Assembly (NCBI GenBank): GCA_025345505.1
Contig: JANVCC010000018.1
Span: 10,369,178-10,433,177, forward strand
Direction: 5' to 3'
Length of the DNA: 64,000 nt
Source: Todiramphus chloris collaris
Taxonomy: Eukaryota; Chordata; Aves; Coraciiformes; Alcedinidae
In this document: positions 59,460 through 64,000 of the stretch, one piece after another
How the letters are laid out: each line of letters starts with the position of its first letter
How positions within the stretch are numbered: the stretch's first letter is position 1
Made by a program: the position numbers and the translations under genes
Notes under the pieces: generated by a model
What the model was told of the DNA's origin: nothing
Database searches by the model: none
The model's input: the letters and a program-made list of their open reading frames with translations, nothing else

Positions 59460-61545
59460 TCCCTTAGAGACTCCAAAAGACTTCAGAAGGAAAAAAAATA
59501 AGATCCTCCAATTATGTAATGAAGCATTAAGTAATTAGAAGATGACATGGTACAAGAGTCATCTGGGCAACAGGGATTTCAGCAGAGTTTGAAGGAATGA
59601 GTAGAAATCATCTCATAGTTTTTGCTGACATTATGAAGCAGCTTTACAACCACTATTCCAGACTGAACACTTTAACAGCAAAAATGGTTCCTCAGCAGTG
59701 TTCAATCATTAAGTCCCAGGTGTGCTCCACGTCGAGAATGCAAATAGCAAAGGTCGCTTAATTTCATTATGTGGTGAATGTTACAGAGCTTGCTGTGGTG
59801 TCTGGAAAGTCCCAATCTCAAAGCCCTGTGGAATTTTAAAGAAAGATATGCACCTGTCAGGTCTGTGTGTAACTGCTCTATAAAGCTGACTATTCAAGTA
59901 TTTGCCTTCAAATATAGACACAAGATAATTTCTGCCTATTCTATTCCAAATAGAATATTAAAAACCCAAACCAAAATAATCAGATAACTTGTATTATTTC
60001 TTACTTAAATAAGTAACATACTGAAATCCTGGCCAAGAATAAGGCACCATAAAAAGCTTACAGTGTTAAAATGAAAAAGGCTAATGGCAAACATAAACCA
60101 CATATCAAAAGCTTTTCCATTACAGTTACTGGAATAGGTAATTTTCCCTAGTAGCCTAGAACCAGAATGCAGTGGTTAATACAATTTATGACACACTTTC
60201 TTCTTAAGGTTAGTAATGTGCTTCCTTACTGCTATATTGCTCTCATTAATACATCTGTTATGTCATATATATATTTTTTTTACAATATCTGATCTAATCT
60301 GATTTGTGATTAAATAATTCCATGATATACAATAATCTTACGAACCTCTTTAAATGTCAATATTCATTATGAACTTCTGGCATGACAGAGCCTTCTATAT
60401 AACAATTTTCCTATACAGAATGTATATTTTTAACTTCCACTGTGATGTCAGCTTGAAAATCGACTTTAAAATGTGGTGCTTAGAACACCTGCAGACTTCA
60501 TGGAGAAATACAAGGCTTTACTGTTTTGATTTAGATTTACTATGTTGAAGAACTGAGATAGATAAAAAGAAAGCAAGAAGGATACCTGCTTTTCTTTCTT
60601 GGGTGTTATCTCAACCATTGACATCTTTTCATGTAAAATCCCATTGAAGTCCCTGTTAACTGTGCTCTAACAACTGTGGTTTGGTTCCCTTTCTGCTTAA
60701 CGGTGTAACAGTAACACAAGGAATGCACGTCTAGGATTTAAACAGATGAAGCAAAGACTTCATCAACAGTTGCATGCAATGAACTCATGACTATGATTCT
60801 TTTTTAAACAAAAGACACACAGCACTGTTCTTGAAATGCAAAACATCCTTTAAACAGCAATGTTTATAGACTCTATAGGTTATGGTTAAAACAACAGGAT
60901 ATTTCCCTCCTGTAAGGACTGGATACACAACTGTGACCAGTTACTTTGCTCTATGTTTCAGTGTATATGACAGAAAAAAACAACTGTTGAGCTCAAATCC
61001 ATTGAAAGAGACTCTCTACTACTTGATTTTCAGCAATGTGCAGGAAACATCTTCTCAGATACAAACTTATGTCTTATGACTTCCAAGGACACAAATACTG
61101 CTGGATTAAGATCTGTTTCTCAGGATGTGAATTTTCAATTGCCAAACACTGACATGAAACTCAGGTGATGAACTCAGAGTTTAGGTGATCTTGAAGAAGG
61201 GTTCCTCACAGTCTCTGCCACAGAAATTCAGTTATTTACCAACATCTTCATATAACTGCTAGATTTAGCTGGTTTAAGATCTCCCTTGAGATATTCAGAG
61301 ACATATTTGATAGAAATCGTGTCATCTGCCCACGGAAAAGAGAGAAGAAAATATTACAATCACTGTTGCAAGAGAGTATGAAAAAGACTGCAAACTCTCA
61401 CACTTAAGCCAGTAGTTATTTTTGCAATGAAGTGACTAAATATTCTACTGTTTGTAGCTCAAGTCTATGCAACATCCAGAAATTCTCTAACAGAAATAAA
61501 ATATAACGTTCAATAGATAAAATAAATCTCCAATTGTGGCAGAAA

Positions 61546-61618
61546 ATAAAAACAAACCCCCACAACAAACCAAACAAAAATAAACCAAAGCAAACCAAAC
61601 AACTAAGAAAACAAAGCC
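61546..61618. repeat. A/C-rich low-complexity tract
   Basis: The plus strand is almost only A and C in CAAA/CCAAA words. The minus-strand frames across it (61416-61762) are Phe/Leu-rich artefacts. Confidence 0.88.
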
Positions 61619-62956
61619 CAAGGACCAAAAAACAGGGAGGTGATAATAAATTTTGGCACTGTGGCATACTGATGATTTCATCATCATATTAATAAAAGAT
61701 TGCCCTGTGCCAAGAAGCAGCACAACCTCTCTGTTTCTGATTAATATTGTTCTCCACTGCATTTTATCTTAGAATAGAAAAGACAGGCTTTCTTATGACA
61801 AACTCAGAAATGGTGAAGGAAGTACAAAAAGCATTATACTAAGGATGAATGAGAATTAAAGTACTTTATTTATTGAAACATCTATTAAATAATCCAAGCT
61901 TTGTAAGAAGCCTTTGAGGCAAACTATCATTAGAGAGGTTTTCCTCATGACGGTATGAAAATTGAGTTTATGGAAGAGCAATGATGGCACAGGTGGTTTA
62001 GGAGCTCAGTATGTCAGCTTCATTCTCAACATGCATTGGTGAAATAGAGGTTCTACAGAAATTGTGTTCTGTGCTGATAAAAACAGTCAGACTTACATGC
62101 TGTTCTAAAATATATTGAGGTTGAGAGATACATTTAACCATATACTTAAATATTTGAATTCCCCTCTCTCAGTCCTCCTTCAGATGCCCTACCTCATGAG
62201 ACCATACTAATAAAACTTCTGGGAAAGCAGAATATTGAGATTACATAAGGTCAACTGCTGTCTGAGACACAGGCTTTAATTTTTAAAATATTTCAAGAAA
62301 GTTTAATTTTTATGATTGGCAAAAGTAAAATATGTGCCTTAAAGCTTCACTAAACAGATGAAGATAAAAAAAACCATGTAGCCAAGCTACTAATACTCCC
62401 AGATGCTGAAGTGACAGGTTTTTAAAATTCTAGATATTCAAAAACTACCCCAAAATTGCACTGACTAGCTAACTTATGCTAAGCATTTATTTTGCATTTA
62501 AGATCCATATATGAAGCAATAATCAAAAACCTAGTTGCCAAACCAAACAGTGCAATAAATTCACAACATTGAACAAGCAAGGTGTTTACAAGCCACAAAA
62601 TGGACATTAATGCAAGGAGGAATTCATCACTCATCAGACCCCATTTTTTAATCCAATTATTTATTTTTATGGTCTTTGCTTTCCAACATGAGTTGGATTA
62701 GTTTTAGTTTAGACTTTCATAGTGAAGAAATGGTGCCTTTGCATTAGCCATAGAAAGTGTTCAGAATTTACTTAAAGTAATGAAGCAATATAATTCAGAG
62801 TTGCTAAGAAAAAGACTGTAAGTCATGATTGCATTTTTTCTGCTCTTTATTGCTCCCAAATTATTAACTTCAACTGTAAGATGAAGTGCAGATGGCTTCA
62901 TAAATTAAGAAAAAAAGTGTGTATCGTTAATGTTTTTCAGAAGATTCCTTATTAAA

Positions 62957-62990
62957 GCAAAACAAAACAAAACCAAAACAAAACAAAACC
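62957..62990. repeat. (AAAAC)n microsatellite
   Basis: Six AAAAC-type units with two extra C interruptions. Confidence 0.93.
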
Positions 62991-63850
62991 AACCTGTATT
63001 TTACTGTGAAATCACTGCAGAAGTGTTCTCCCTTGAGAAACTGCCCAATCTTTTGGTTCACTAATACCTAGGTGCGTCCATTACTCCACAGCAGATGCTC
63101 TTCTTAGCTAATACTTATTTCTATAATCAATACTACTGACCAAAAAGACAAATTTCACTCATTTAACAGGGGAATGCTTTTTTTTTTACTTCATCAGGTA
63201 GCAAAAGCAGTGAAATTAGAGGACTGTTACTGAAACCTTTCATTTAGTACTTTATGCTTGCTGTAGCATGCAGAGAGGTTTACATGCTCATAGCTTGTTT
63301 AGTAAGATTTCATTAAAGTTCTTCATTGTTTTTCTTCTGCTTTATCATGATGTGATATCAAAAAAGACTAGGTTTCTCTCTGCTGTAGAACTTCTTCCCT
63401 GATATATGAATACCTTTTCAAATAAATGTTTATCTCAGAAGATATAGAAAGCTCTGAAGAAAGTTAGATAAAGTTAATATTTATAGAATATGCTAAATGT
63501 AGCTGCATTCATAATATTACGAACTGCATCAATGCTTAACAATAGCTCATCATGATCTTAATTTCATCATGTGCTATTTCTATTACCACTAACTATTACC
63601 AGATATCATTCTGAGAACAAAGCTAGCATCACTTGGCTCTTCTTAATTTTTTATCTTTTCAAGATATGGGCCAATCTTTCAAATCTCTTTCAAATCTGTT
63701 CTATTTTGCAGCAAAGGCTTCTGCCAGTCATGCAGCTAGTGTTAAAAAAATTCATAGCCATCGTTAAAATCTTACGTCCTTTGAGATTAAAAGTGCATGT
63801 TCATTTCCTGAATAGTCACCCATACAACTATAACTGATTTTATATTTACT

Positions 63851-63866
63851 AAAAAAAAAAAAAAAA
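63851..63866. repeat. poly(A) run
   Basis: A16 followed by GCCC and a second short A run. Confidence 0.93.
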
Positions 63867-64000
63867 GCCCAAAAAACCCAATGTGCTTGAACTATCTAGA
63901 ATGCACTAAGAAAAAACTGAATTTTAAGGGACTTTTATAAATCTATGCTGTAACAAAAACCTGACCTGATATTTTCTTATAATCACTAACATAAATTTAC

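Larger units (their letters stand above)
54558..64000. other. 9.4 kb of unique AT-rich DNA, no gene seen
   Basis: I see no transposon, RNA gene or exon here. It contains an 18-bp perfect tandem repeat (58563-58598), an A run (59439-59459), an A/C-rich tract (61546-61618), an AAAAC array (62957-62990) and an A16 run (63851-63866). The largest frame, minus 55506-55823 (105 codons), has no recognisable motif. Confidence 0.55.

Overview
The window is vertebrate nuclear DNA, most likely from a bird. The evidence is the repeat content: ten fragments of CR1 LINEs, several ending in the CR1 tail built on the octamer ATTCTATG, and solo LTRs of the kind common in avian genomes. The sequence is AT-rich with few CpG-dense spots. 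I found no confident protein-coding exon, tRNA, rRNA or CRISPR array on either strand. The simplest reading is a gene desert or the inside of a very long intron. The species cannot be named from this sequence.

Layout. 0-16 kb: unique AT-rich DNA with one clear CR1 3' end (3.9-4.6 kb), a polypyrimidine microsatellite interrupted by a 100-N assembly gap (6.2-6.45 kb), and a short CR1 tail (8.9 kb). 16-20 kb: the longest CR1 copy (about 1.9 kb, plus strand, dead reverse transcriptase), then a 384-bp solo LTR. 20-30 kb: unique DNA with homopolymers, an A/C-only tract and one unusually open but unrecognised reading frame at 26.4-27.1 kb. 30-40 kb: a compact 171-bp LTR, an orphan internal CR1 fragment, a minus-strand solo LTR with an intact CRE palindrome beside its TATA box, two minus-strand CR1 3' ends, and a degraded LTR-like stretch at 39 kb. 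40-55 kb: three plus-strand CR1 copies of at least two ages, a slightly more GC-rich unassigned block (47.8-49.7 kb), and a cluster of pyrimidine tract, 590-bp solo LTR and minus-strand CR1. 55-64 kb: unique AT-rich DNA with only simple repeats.

Nothing here forms an operon or a pathway. The CR1 copies are 5'-truncated, frameshifted or internally deleted. In the three that still reach the reverse-transcriptase active-site box, that box is mutated. The LTRs are solo, with no internal proviral genes seen. What remains potentially functional is regulatory, mainly the promoter motifs in the LTRs. I found no new multi-gene system. Family calls come from memory of repeat consensus features, not from a search, so edges of diverged copies are good only to roughly 10-30 bp.
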